Assembly: GCA_964523395.1 (NCBI GenBank)
Contig: CAZFXS010000003.1
Location: 186,001-250,000 of the forward strand
Reading direction: 5' to 3'
From: JANYJZ01 sp964523395
Lineage (GTDB): Bacteria > Bacteroidota > Ignavibacteria > UBA10030 > SZUA-254
DNA length: 64,000 nt
In this document: piece after piece, positions 17,675 to 25,806 of the stretch
Position numbering within the stretch: the first letter of the stretch is position 1
Layout: every line of letters starts with the position of its first letter
Notes under the pieces: generated by a model
What the model saw: only the letters and a program-made list of their open reading frames with translations
Told to the model about the DNA's origin: nothing
Databases searched by the model: none
Program-made: the position numbers and the translations under genes

Positions 17675-19537
17675 TCACTCCACAACCGCAACTCCTGCTG
17701 CAAACGCCCCTACTTCAATTTGTTTGATAATCGTATTCGTGTTCAGTCTGATGATTGTGACAAATCCCGGATCTTTACTGCCGGAAGTGGGGTGATGCGG
17801 CGGAATAAGTGAAATGACGTTCTCGCACGAGACATAAGCGTATTGTCCGTCGGCGGTGATGTCGATGCCGTGAGGTTGAGGTCCAACATTGGAGATAGTT
17901 GCGGTAACCGTGTTATCCGAAGTTCTGATAACGGATACATCATTGGAATTCCTATTGGCAACATACACAAACTGGTTGTCCGGGGTTATGTCAAGAATAA
18001 GCGGCCATTGTCCTACAGTAATTCTCTTAGTAACTTCTTTTGTTGTTCTATCAACTACGAGTACTTCATTACTTTTCTGACAACTGACGTAGACATATTT
18101 GTTGTCAGATGTCATTGTTGTTTGGTAGGGGAGGAGCTCGAATCCTGCACCAGGAGGCTGATTATTCAATTGAATGAGGGATGTCGAATAATCCTGCAAA
18201 TCAACCACCATAATATTATCGGTGGAATTTCCGGTTACCCACAGCTCTTTTCCGTCGGGTGTTACCTGTACGCCGTGTGGCCTTTCAAAATTCAATGAAG
18301 AAATAGAATCCAACAGTGTCATAGTATTGGTGTTGAACAACCGTATGGCATTTCTTCCGGGTGCAAACTGCGCGACGAATGCTGTATCGCCGCTTTTACT
18401 CAGCGCGATTTGTGTTGGCGAAGCGATGCCGCTCAGTTCTCCGATTTTTTCGTTGGTTGAGAGGTTATACTTAATAACCTTTCCCGCGCTGACAAGGTTC
18501 ACATAATACACACCGCGCGATTTGTCAACAGTAACATTATGCGGTGCCTGCGGCGGTTGCGCGAAGACATTTGGCGCTCCTGCCTGGATATATCTTGAAA
18601 CAAGACCGGTGGCAATATCAATAACTGAGACGAGATCTTCGGCCTGATTTGTTACCAACACTTTTCCTCTGGGATAGGTGCTGAACGCTACCGCGCCCGC
18701 TTCATTGTATGCACCCTCATTGATCCACCGGAAAATAGTCTGAAACTGGCTTTCGGGCAAATTAAATCCCGGAAGCGGCATGTGAGGAGTAGTAACGGGA
18801 GCAATTAATGAATCGGTGTTAATATGAAATACAAGATGGCTTTTGGTGGATTTGAATGGGATAACTACCGCACCATGATCGCCGCCGCGCATAATATCTT
18901 CCCATGATTTCAGTGAAAACTGTGTGCTGCCTTCATGGGCCGGTTTTGAAAAATGACCTATGTGAATATCCGAAGAACCAACATGACAGCCGCTTACCGC
19001 GCAACTGCTTGTAAAAATCGGTTGAATATGTTCCGCATAATTAATGTGCGTGATAGTGCTGTAATCATACGGCCGGCCGGTAATTACATTACTGGCTTCT
19101 CCGAGTCTCCGGATTTCTCCGGGAAATTCACCGACAGGCACGACCCGATAATAATACATTCCCTCGTTGGTTAAACCACTGTCGATGAATTGAGTTGCGC
19201 CTGGGGGTAAAGATTTGTACAGTGTTCCATTGTAAGCGGGAAAATCTTTTTCATCACTGCGATAGATAAGAATTTCGACCGGAGTGCCGGGTCCGTCAAA
19301 GGAAGAATCATGTCCGCCGTCAGAAACCTTGGCCAACGCAATGTCAAGCGGAGTCCAGCCAAGAGTTACGGTTCCGTTACCATTTATAGCAAACACTGAT
19401 TCAAAGTGCAGCCGCTCGGGTTCGACGATAGAGCTTGTCATACGCTCTTCGCAAGCTATCAATGACAGGCAGCATATGATGATGAAGGTGAGGCGTTTGA
19501 AAAAATTTGTCAGGGAAGCAGTATGCAAGATTTTCAT
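17675..19537 (-). CDS. beta-propeller lipoprotein with cytochrome-like CX4CH domain
   Basis: A 620-residue lipoprotein with lipobox LIAC (Cys29). Residues 45-155 look like a fibronectin III domain. Residues 168-280 form a cytochrome c-like domain with C179-A-V-S-G-C184-H185 and a possible distal Met near 255. Residues 285-620 hold YncE-like propeller repeats (PHGVQVTPDGKELWVTG, VYVANRNSNDVSVI). The haem motif has four residues between the cysteines instead of two. The protein encoded at 44793 has the same domain with a normal CXXCH. A role in periplasmic electron transfer or binding is possible; if haem is not attached, the domain may be structural only. Confidence 0.8.
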   Translation of the reverse strand: MKILHTASLTNFFKRLTFIIICCLSLIACEERMTSSIVEPERLHFESVFAINGNGTVTLGWTPLDIALAKVSDGGHDSSFDGPGTPVEILIYRSDEKDFPAYNGTLYKSLPPGATQFIDSGLTNEGMYYYRVVPVGEFPGEIRRLGEASNVITGRPYDYSTITHINYAEHIQPIFTSSCAVSGCHVGSSDIHIGHFSKPAHEGSTQFSLKSWEDIMRGGDHGAVVIPFKSTKSHLVFHINTDSLIAPVTTPHMPLPGFNLPESQFQTIFRWINEGAYNEAGAVAFSTYPRGKVLVTNQAEDLVSVIDIATGLVSRYIQAGAPNVFAQPPQAPHNVTVDKSRGVYYVNLVSAGKVIKYNLSTNEKIGELSGIASPTQIALSKSGDTAFVAQFAPGRNAIRLFNTNTMTLLDSISSLNFERPHGVQVTPDGKELWVTGNSTDNIMVVDLQDYSTSLIQLNNQPPGAGFELLPYQTTMTSDNKYVYVSCQKSNEVLVVDRTTKEVTKRITVGQWPLILDITPDNQFVYVANRNSNDVSVIRTSDNTVTATISNVGPQPHGIDITADGQYAYVSCENVISLIPPHHPTSGSKDPGFVTIIRLNTNTIIKQIEVGAFAAGVAVVE

Positions 19538-19664
19538 AGAGTACCAAAGAAAAGGGTGAGTTGTCAGAATACCACCACCAAAGTATACAAGAAAAATCAG
19601 TAATCCGCAATGCGGTTTTTCACCCTTGCCTAGATAATAACTAAGCGCTCTCCTAATTAGAAAT

Positions 19665-19743
19665 TTCTTGAGTCTCGTCGTGGGCTCACGCTTGCGGGAC
19701 TCACCATGACGGCAGGCGTCACCCTGAGCGGAGGCGAAGGGTG
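19665..19743. repeat. degenerate repeat before queE
   Basis: TGAGTC near 19665 is mirrored by GGACTCA, and the block ends with CACCCTGAGCGGAGGCGAAG, a string that resembles short repeats scattered in many bacterial genomes. It lies in the 292-base gap before queE, where no promoter or riboswitch was recognised. Confidence 0.35.
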
Positions 19744-19829
19744 TTTTAGGTCAAAGTAGGACAGTACCGGTCAATACAAGTGTTTGCGTTTCTATCAGCG
19801 ATTTCTGATATTTTATTCCAAACCAGCAT

Positions 19830-20501
19830 ATGTCCGAACGATTAGTCGAAAATACAACGGGAACACTCGTTATCAACGAGATTTTTCACAGCATCCAGGG
19901 CGAATCAAGCCACATTGGAATGCCGTGCGTATTTGTCAGGCTGACATACTGCAACATCAGATGTAATTACTGTGACACAGAGTATGCGTTTTATGAAGGC
20001 AAGCCGATGCTGATTGCAGATATTATTCAGACGGTTCGCTCGTTCAAGTGTAATCTTGTCGAAGTAACAGGGGGAGAACCGTTGTTTCAGGAAAATGTGC
20101 ACGATTTGCTGAAACAGCTGTGCGATGAAGGGTTTGAGGTTCTTCTGGAAACGGGGGGAAGTCTTGATATCGCTACAACCGATAGCAGGGTGAAACGGAT
20201 TGTGGATTTTAAATGTCCTTCCAGTGCGATGATGAAAAAGAATATGTGGGAAAATGCGCGTCACCTCAAAAGCGGTGATGAAGTGAAGTTTGTTATTGGC
20301 AGCCGTGAAGATTATGATTGGTCGAAAGAGAAGATTCGTGAATATAATATTGATGCAGCATGCCCGGTGTTGATGTCGGTCGTTTTTGGTAAATTAGAAC
20401 CGGTTCAGCTTGCGGAATGGATATTAAAGGACGGTCTGAATGTCCGTTATCAGCTCCAGATGCATAAATATATCTGGCATCCGGAAACCCGTGGAGTATA
20501 A
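19830..20501 (+). CDS. queE: 7-carboxy-7-deazaguanine synthase
   Basis: A radical SAM enzyme of 223 residues that converts carboxytetrahydropterin to 7-carboxy-7-deazaguanine in the queuosine/preQ0 pathway. The cluster motif is CNIRCNYC (CX3CX2C). It is preceded by the substrate-binding FHSIQGESSHIGMP and followed by VTGGEPLFQ, all typical of QueE. ATG 19830 has no obvious strong binding site. queC follows after 16 bases, so the two form an operon. Confidence 0.94.
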   Translation: MSERLVENTTGTLVINEIFHSIQGESSHIGMPCVFVRLTYCNIRCNYCDTEYAFYEGKPMLIADIIQTVRSFKCNLVEVTGGEPLFQENVHDLLKQLCDEGFEVLLETGGSLDIATTDSRVKRIVDFKCPSSAMMKKNMWENARHLKSGDEVKFVIGSREDYDWSKEKIREYNIDAACPVLMSVVFGKLEPVQLAEWILKDGLNVRYQLQMHKYIWHPETRGV

Positions 20502-20517
20502 TCATACTTAAGCGACC

Positions 20518-21204
20518 ATGTCAAAACAACTGGCGGTAGTATTGGTAAGCGGAGGTATGGACAGTGCCGTTACTGCCGCGATTGCTTCCCAAACATATGA
20601 ACTTGCGTTTCTTCATCTGAATTACGGCCAGCGGACCGAACAACGGGAATTAAAAGCCTTTCTTGATCTTGCAGGCTATTACGCCGTAACCAGCAAACTA
20701 GTGGTGGACATGCATCACCTGAAGAAAATTGGCGGTTCGAGTTTAACGGACAGGTCAATTGTTGTTGAAAAAGCTGATTTGAATCGAAAAGAAATCCCAT
20801 CCTCCTATGTCCCCTTCAGAAATGCGCAAATACTTTCCATTGCGGTAAGCTGGGCTGAAGTCATTGGTGCGAAGAAAATTTTCATAGGCGCGGTTGAAGA
20901 AGATTCGTCGGGGTACCCTGATTGCAGAAGCGAATTTTTTTCGGCGTTTAACCAGGTTATTGCCACAGGTACGAAACCTGACAGCAATATTTCCATCGAG
21001 ACACCGATAATTCACTTAAAAAAAAATGAGATTGTGCTTAAAGGTGTTGAATTAAACGTTCCCTTCCGGTTAACGTGGTCATGTTATCAGGAGGAGGGTG
21101 TAGCCTGTGGTGTATGCGATAGTTGTGCTCTCAGGTTGAGAGGTTTTCAAAAAGCGGGTGTTGCGGATCCGATTCCCTACAAAGTTATTCCTCAGTACAA
21201 TTAG
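20518..21204 (+). CDS. queC: 7-cyano-7-deazaguanine synthase
   Basis: An ATP-dependent enzyme that turns the QueE product into preQ0. The 228-residue protein has the PP-loop SGGMDSAV at its start, LNYGQRTEQREL, and a zinc site near the C terminus (WSCYQ..ACGVCDSCALR). These match QueC throughout. queD and folE are not in the window. The preQ0 made here could serve tRNA queuosine or, less commonly, DNA modification. Confidence 0.95.
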   Translation: MSKQLAVVLVSGGMDSAVTAAIASQTYELAFLHLNYGQRTEQRELKAFLDLAGYYAVTSKLVVDMHHLKKIGGSSLTDRSIVVEKADLNRKEIPSSYVPFRNAQILSIAVSWAEVIGAKKIFIGAVEEDSSGYPDCRSEFFSAFNQVIATGTKPDSNISIETPIIHLKKNEIVLKGVELNVPFRLTWSCYQEEGVACGVCDSCALRLRGFQKAGVADPIPYKVIPQYN

Positions 21205-21475
21205 CAATTTCATTCAAGTTCCGTTCCTGCCATTTCTGCGTTTTCTTTCGAAATTCGTGCCTTTTTTCGCTTGAGACTGGCTTTGGTGTGTTGTATCGCA
21301 CAATAGTCTTGCTTATGTGACTTGTATTACGGTTTATCCTTGGCGCTCTCTTAAATTAGTGCCAGTAACGTAATATAGCGGGGCGTAAATAAACTATTTA
21401 GAGGCGTTTTGTCAATGAGAATAAGGATGCAAATGTCTACGAAACAAGAAAAAGGAAGATTGAAAGGGTCGCATC

Positions 21476-22006
21476 ATGGGCGCTAATATGATTTTAACAA
21501 TAGGAGCCATTTTGCTTTTTGGTGTATTTCTGAATTCATCAAACAAACTGATGATCGGGAATAACCAGATTGCCGCGCAGAATGAATATTATGTTACCGC
21601 GCTTTCCCTGGGGCAATCAGTCATTGATGAAGCGAAAACCAAAGCATATGATAATAAAACCCGAAGCGTCCCTCTGGGAAGCGTAAAGGTGGATTCCATG
21701 ACAGCGGTTGCTTCGATGGGACCAGAGGGTGTTGCTGAAGCAGTCCCCAATCCGGATACTACCGGCGTGAACGGATTTAAATCTGCAACCAAATTCAACG
21801 ATGTCGATGATTATAATTCTTACAAGAGATTGGTGAATACTCCGCGTGCCGAAGGATACTATATTTCGGCAAAAGTGTTTTATACGAGTGAGACTGATCC
21901 TGACGTTGTTTCAGCATCCAAAACATATTGCAAAAAAATGAATGTCAGTGTCTGGAGCAAATATATGCCGGATACACTTAAACTTTCGTATGCATTTACT
22001 TATTAG
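21476..22006 (+). CDS. minor pilin-like protein A, first copy
   Basis: A 176-residue protein with a hydrophobic helix starting at residue 4 (MGANMILTIGAILLF) and a soluble C-terminal part. An AAGGG lies about 8 bases before ATG 21476 and a stop codon lies five codons upstream in frame, so no prepilin leader is possible. The segment FNDVDDYNSYKRLVNTPR is nearly repeated in the protein encoded at 33738. Both are the first gene of a three-gene set, so they are paralogues. A role as a minor filament or tip subunit is inferred from helix shape and from the pilus genes near the second set. Confidence 0.7.
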   Translation: MGANMILTIGAILLFGVFLNSSNKLMIGNNQIAAQNEYYVTALSLGQSVIDEAKTKAYDNKTRSVPLGSVKVDSMTAVASMGPEGVAEAVPNPDTTGVNGFKSATKFNDVDDYNSYKRLVNTPRAEGYYISAKVFYTSETDPDVVSASKTYCKKMNVSVWSKYMPDTLKLSYAFTY

Positions 22007-22015
22007 GAGCGTTCA

Positions 22016-22588
22016 ATGCAGGTAGTATATGATATACTCGGTTCAATGATTATTGGCGGAATGATCCTCGTGATGGTGCTCGGGTTCAATGCCAACATCA
22101 TTGAGGGCGCGGGAATGCAGACCATGAAAACGACGGTGCAGGGCAATATGACCACGTTGAGTAACGTTCTTGAATACGATTTCAGGAAAATGGGATACCG
22201 TGTCGCGCTTCCTCAGGACAGTGCAATTACATACGCCGATACTTCGATGATTGTGTTCAAAGGGGACTTTGACAACAATGGAACTGTTGATAAGATGAGC
22301 TATGCATTCAACACCAGTCATCCCAATGGAGTTACAAATCCGCGTGCAAAGATGTTGTACCGGCAGATATCAGGTTTCGCGGCCAATTCCATAAATGTTG
22401 GAATTACCAATTTTCGGTTCACATATTATGACACACTTGGTGTGCCTTTTGCAGGGAATATAGTTTCAAAGCCGTCGGCCATCAGAACAATCAAAGTTTC
22501 CGTCAATATGGAGACAAAAGAGCCGTACGATACGTCGTACAGCGGTGTCTACTGGGAACGCATTATTAAACCAAACAATATACGGTAA
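22016..22588 (+). CDS. minor pilin-like protein B, first copy
   Basis: A 190-residue protein whose first 27 residues are a membrane helix (MQVVYDILGSMIIGG). The soluble part has VLEYDFRKMGYRVALP and ends WERIIKPNNIR. The protein encoded at 34325 matches both places (IFEFDLYKIGYAVAKP; YEKLIYPRNLQ), so this is its paralogue. AGGAG sits 7 bases before ATG 22016, firmly placing the start at the helix. The gene lies 9 bases after its neighbour. GspJ/PilW-like pseudopilins have similar size and position, but no classical FTLIE motif is present. Confidence 0.7.
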   Translation: MQVVYDILGSMIIGGMILVMVLGFNANIIEGAGMQTMKTTVQGNMTTLSNVLEYDFRKMGYRVALPQDSAITYADTSMIVFKGDFDNNGTVDKMSYAFNTSHPNGVTNPRAKMLYRQISGFAANSINVGITNFRFTYYDTLGVPFAGNIVSKPSAIRTIKVSVNMETKEPYDTSYSGVYWERIIKPNNIR

Positions 22589-22592
22589 TATT

Positions 22593-23702
22593 ATGAGCGG
22601 AAGAGCAATTATTGTTGTCGTGACCGGGATTATCATCATTTCCTCGGTTATTTTCTATAACATAGAAGCTGCCAGCACCAGAATTACGGCCAACTTCAAT
22701 GATTACTATTTGCGCCAGAGCGCTCAGAACATTGCGCAGAGTGGAATTAATCTGTCACTCCGTCAGCTTGCGAACAACCGTACCTGGAGAACAGGGTTTT
22801 CCAACCTTAATTCACTTGGCGGAAAAGTGACCGTTAAACTGGTGGATACCGTGTTCGCCGGAGTGACCAATGCGATTTCAATACAATCGGTTGGGTTTTC
22901 TGAATATGGATCGAAACTCGAGACACAGGCGGTGTCAACCGTGTATGCTTATTTTCCGCCGGGGCTTCAACCGATTGCAGTAAAAGGTCTCATTACATTG
23001 AATGGTTCAAATCAGGCGAATGGTAATATCGATATCGATGCGCGCGATCATGACTTGGCAGGTAATGTCGTTGCCGGTCAAGGAACTTATGCGGTATGGA
23101 CAAGCGGGCTTTCGTTCACTCTTGGTGGTTCTTCGCAGGCCGGCGGCACAGTCGCCGGTGTCGACTTTGGGCTTTCGGCACCTGCCGGACCGGGTGTCAT
23201 TCAGTTAGGGCAAATCTACCCTGGTGGTTATCCAGGCACTCCTGACAGCGCATTTGGAGGAGCGTCTAGTGGTTATCCTGAAGGGACTTTAAAATCAATT
23301 GCTCAAACCGGTGTAGCTGGAAGCCAGTATGTGACTGATCCTTCTAAACTGAAATATCCTTTGAGTGGTGTTACATACATAGAATTACCAACCTCAGGGT
23401 CAAACGTGTGGACTCCCCCTCAACCGGTAAACGGCACGGGTATTCTGATCGTACATAATAGTGCCAAAAATGCTTGTATTAAAAATCTTGATGGTTCTTT
23501 TGCGGGAATTATGGTGGCGGATGATATCGTTCACCTTCATGGAAATTTCTTGGGAGCAATTATCGGTTTGACAAATTCCCCTACTGGTAATGTGGTTGGT
23601 AATGGTAATGCCAGAATTAAGTTCTCGAAAAAAGCTATAGCTAATGCCACAAGTTTTGAAGTAAATGGTTCGGTTCCTAAAGTTATTGCTTGGTGGGAAT
23701 AA
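22593..23702 (+). CDS. minor pilin-like protein C, first copy
   Basis: A 369-residue protein from ATG 22593. A longer reading from 22545 overlaps gene B by 44 bases and is rejected. It starts MSGRAIIVVVTGIIII and then has a long helix with YLRQSAQNIAQSGINLSL, similar to PilX/GspK N-terminal parts. The large beta-rich domain with DARDHDLAGN and a KVIAWWE end parallels the protein encoded at 34898 (DGRNHDINGN; RVMRWYE). It is the last gene of the set and is followed by a terminator. A tip or capping subunit is the likely role. Confidence 0.68.
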   Translation: MSGRAIIVVVTGIIIISSVIFYNIEAASTRITANFNDYYLRQSAQNIAQSGINLSLRQLANNRTWRTGFSNLNSLGGKVTVKLVDTVFAGVTNAISIQSVGFSEYGSKLETQAVSTVYAYFPPGLQPIAVKGLITLNGSNQANGNIDIDARDHDLAGNVVAGQGTYAVWTSGLSFTLGGSSQAGGTVAGVDFGLSAPAGPGVIQLGQIYPGGYPGTPDSAFGGASSGYPEGTLKSIAQTGVAGSQYVTDPSKLKYPLSGVTYIELPTSGSNVWTPPQPVNGTGILIVHNSAKNACIKNLDGSFAGIMVADDIVHLHGNFLGAIIGLTNSPTGNVVGNGNARIKFSKKAIANATSFEVNGSVPKVIAWWE

Positions 23703-23741
23703 AAGTTATCCCATTGTAATAAATACAGTTGAGTCTGAGGG

Positions 23742-23779
23742 GTCGGAGAGAAGATAGGCTTTCCGACCTTTCTTTTTTG
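23742..23779 (+). terminator. rho-independent terminator after first pilin-like set
   Basis: A GGTCGGA arm pairs perfectly with TCCGACC 13 bases later, and TTTCTTTTTT follows directly. It lies 40 bases after the stop codon at 23702, so it closes the 21476-23702 operon. Confidence 0.8.
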
Positions 23780-23824
23780 TATTTGAGTCGTCCTTTTTTC
23801 GAAATCCTTCCTTTTTCCTAATCT

Positions 23825-23853
23825 TTGACAAAAGATTGTGATGTGAAATACAA
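23825..23853 (+). promoter_or_regulatory. possible housekeeping promoter
   Basis: TTGACA at 23825-23830, followed after 17-18 bases by a poor -10 match (ATACAA or TACAAC). It lies about 80 bases before the start of the type IX-sorted protein gene. The -35 is perfect; the -10 is weak. Confidence 0.3.
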
Positions 23854-23933
23854 CTCTCATTGATAGTCATTCTTCAGGTTTGTTCATTAATGCTGATTTT
23901 TTACACAGAAACTGAACCATAGAAGGAGTGACT

Positions 23934-25646
23934 ATGAAGAATTGTTTCCGGTTTTTGTTGTCAGTGCTTTTATTTGTTGCCGGACTAAACGGAATTATGG
24001 CGCAAGAAGACCCGCCGAATCCTTCACCGCACGGAGTTATCGATGGAACGGTGCTTGATGATTCCACAGGCCTGCCGATCCGTGAGGCCCGGGTGAAATT
24101 CTTTAATATCCATCGATTGTGGACTGAAGGAACACATACCGACTCCAACGGATATTATCATGCCAGCCTTGATACCGGAAACTATCTCGTTCGTGTTGAG
24201 AAGTTCGGTTATATTCCTGAATGGTTCGACAATGCACGCGAAGTCAGAGATGGCTTAGTCCTGGATTTACATCAGGATACAACGTTAACGGCGAATGTCA
24301 GTCTCCAGCCGTTTGAACCCCCGATATTCGTAAATGTTACCGGCACAGTTACTGACAGTGCCACGGGTGCACCGTTGCAGAATGCACTTGTAGCATTTGT
24401 GCGTCCGCATCGCTGGCTGAAATGGCTCGAGGAGCTTTCCGACTGGAATGGCGGCCCCCCTGAAGAACGCGTATTCCTTCCGGGACTTGGCAGACTGCAT
24501 GGAGTAGTTTGGTTTGGACTCACAGACGAAAATGGAAATTATGAAGCTCATGTGCTGAAGAACCTTCCGTTTATCGCTGTCGCGGTGAAACCGGGATATC
24601 TCCATGAGTTTTACAATAATAAATTGTGGCCCTTTGATGCCGACAAAATTGTCGCGACGGGAAATTTATCCGGTATTAATTTTGATCTTGTACAAAATCC
24701 TCTCGCGGTGAATACCTTGTCCGGCAGAATAGTTGATTCGTCAGGATCCGGAGTTCCGTCGCACGTGCTTCTCGTGCGCCTGCTTCCCAATTCTGCAATG
24801 CGTGTCAGATACGTTCCAACGGACTCGCTTGGGAATTACCTCTTCCAGCACCTGGTACCCGGGCGCTTTCTTGTGAAGGCTGTGCCGATGAACGGTTTTG
24901 CGCCCGCATGGTATGCCGAGAATGAGTGTGGTATACGGAATTGGCATAATGCCGATGTCGTTGAGGTGTTGTCAAATGTCAGCAACATTGATGTTTGTGT
25001 ACGGCCGTATCGCAGAGATGGATTCTGCAGAATCAGCGGAAATATTAGTGAAGGCGGTGGAAATCTCTTTTCGGCGGCAGGGTTAGGTGGTGTGTCTGTG
25101 TATGCGGTTTCTGGCATTACGGGCGAAGTCGAAGGATATGATATTACCGAAGATGACGGGTCGTACTCTATTGACAATCTTACACCCGGATCATATACGG
25201 TGACAATTGATAAAGAAGGATACGTCTCCGGAAATTCACCAGTCGTTACGGTTGATGAAACCAACGGCTATGATGCCGGAAATCAGGACGTTGGTATAAC
25301 CTCCGATCCGTTGCTTGGTGTCGTAAACAACCAGCCTGAAATGCCAAAGGCATTTCAGCTCTATCAGAATTTCCCGAACCCGTTCAATCCGGTGACGGTT
25401 ATCCGGTATGACGTGCCTGTGGCGAGTATTGTTACGCTTAAGGTGTATAACCTGATCGGTCAACGGGTTCAAACGCTCGCCGACGAGGTAAAGCAGGCTG
25501 GTTCATATTCCGTACGATGGAATGGAACCGATGACAATGGCAAGCAAATGACAAGCGGTATCTATTTTGTCAAATTTATCGCGAAGCCGGTTGACGGTGA
25601 ACGGCCTGCGTATGAATCACTGCGGAAAATGATTATGGTGAAATAA
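23934..25646 (+). CDS. secreted carboxypeptidase-regulatory-like repeat protein with type IX sorting domain
   Basis: A 570-residue secreted protein from ATG 23934 (AGAAGGAG ends 5 bases before it). A signal peptide covers about 1-25. Several CarboxypepD_reg-like beta-sandwich units follow (GVIDGTVLDDSTGLPI, VTGTVTDSATGAPLQ, LSGRIVDSSGSGVPS, CRISGNISEGG). Residues about 480-570 are a type A C-terminal sorting domain (LYQNFPNPFNP, then VYNLIGQRV and SGIYFVKF). The protein should cross the outer membrane by the type IX system and be released or attached at the surface. It lies alone between two terminators; no enzyme domain is visible. Confidence 0.88.
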   Translation: MKNCFRFLLSVLLFVAGLNGIMAQEDPPNPSPHGVIDGTVLDDSTGLPIREARVKFFNIHRLWTEGTHTDSNGYYHASLDTGNYLVRVEKFGYIPEWFDNAREVRDGLVLDLHQDTTLTANVSLQPFEPPIFVNVTGTVTDSATGAPLQNALVAFVRPHRWLKWLEELSDWNGGPPEERVFLPGLGRLHGVVWFGLTDENGNYEAHVLKNLPFIAVAVKPGYLHEFYNNKLWPFDADKIVATGNLSGINFDLVQNPLAVNTLSGRIVDSSGSGVPSHVLLVRLLPNSAMRVRYVPTDSLGNYLFQHLVPGRFLVKAVPMNGFAPAWYAENECGIRNWHNADVVEVLSNVSNIDVCVRPYRRDGFCRISGNISEGGGNLFSAAGLGGVSVYAVSGITGEVEGYDITEDDGSYSIDNLTPGSYTVTIDKEGYVSGNSPVVTVDETNGYDAGNQDVGITSDPLLGVVNNQPEMPKAFQLYQNFPNPFNPVTVIRYDVPVASIVTLKVYNLIGQRVQTLADEVKQAGSYSVRWNGTDDNGKQMTSGIYFVKFIAKPVDGERPAYESLRKMIMVK

Positions 25647-25684
25647 TCAATTTACCATAATCAGGAATTTCTTTACGAAACTTC

Positions 25685-25716
25685 AAGGGGCAACATATAG
25701 TTGCCCCTTTTGTTTT
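25685..25716 (+). terminator. rho-independent terminator
   Basis: AAGGGGCAAC and GTTGCCCCTT form a perfect 10-bp stem with a short loop, followed by TTTGTTTT. It sits 38 bases after the stop of the type IX-sorted protein gene. Confidence 0.88.
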
Positions 25717-25806
25717 AATTGATTTTAGGATGAGAAATGTGTATCCTCCATCTGATTTTTTCAGAGCTGTAAATAACTATCGGGGTAATTCGCTGACACT
25801 GTATTC

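Noticed and set aside
19538..19829. PreQ1-type riboswitch before queE
   Set aside because: No short C-rich hairpin with A-rich tail was found; only degenerate repeats are present.
21415..21486. Short frame starting at 21415 before minor pilin A
   Set aside because: It overlaps the start of that gene in another frame, has no family resemblance and no convincing binding site.
22545..22592. Longer start for minor pilin-like protein C
   Set aside because: It would overlap protein B by 44 bases and place 16 polar residues before the helix, unlike all paralogues; considered as a possible leader, but the sequence lacks a basic stretch and cleavage motif.
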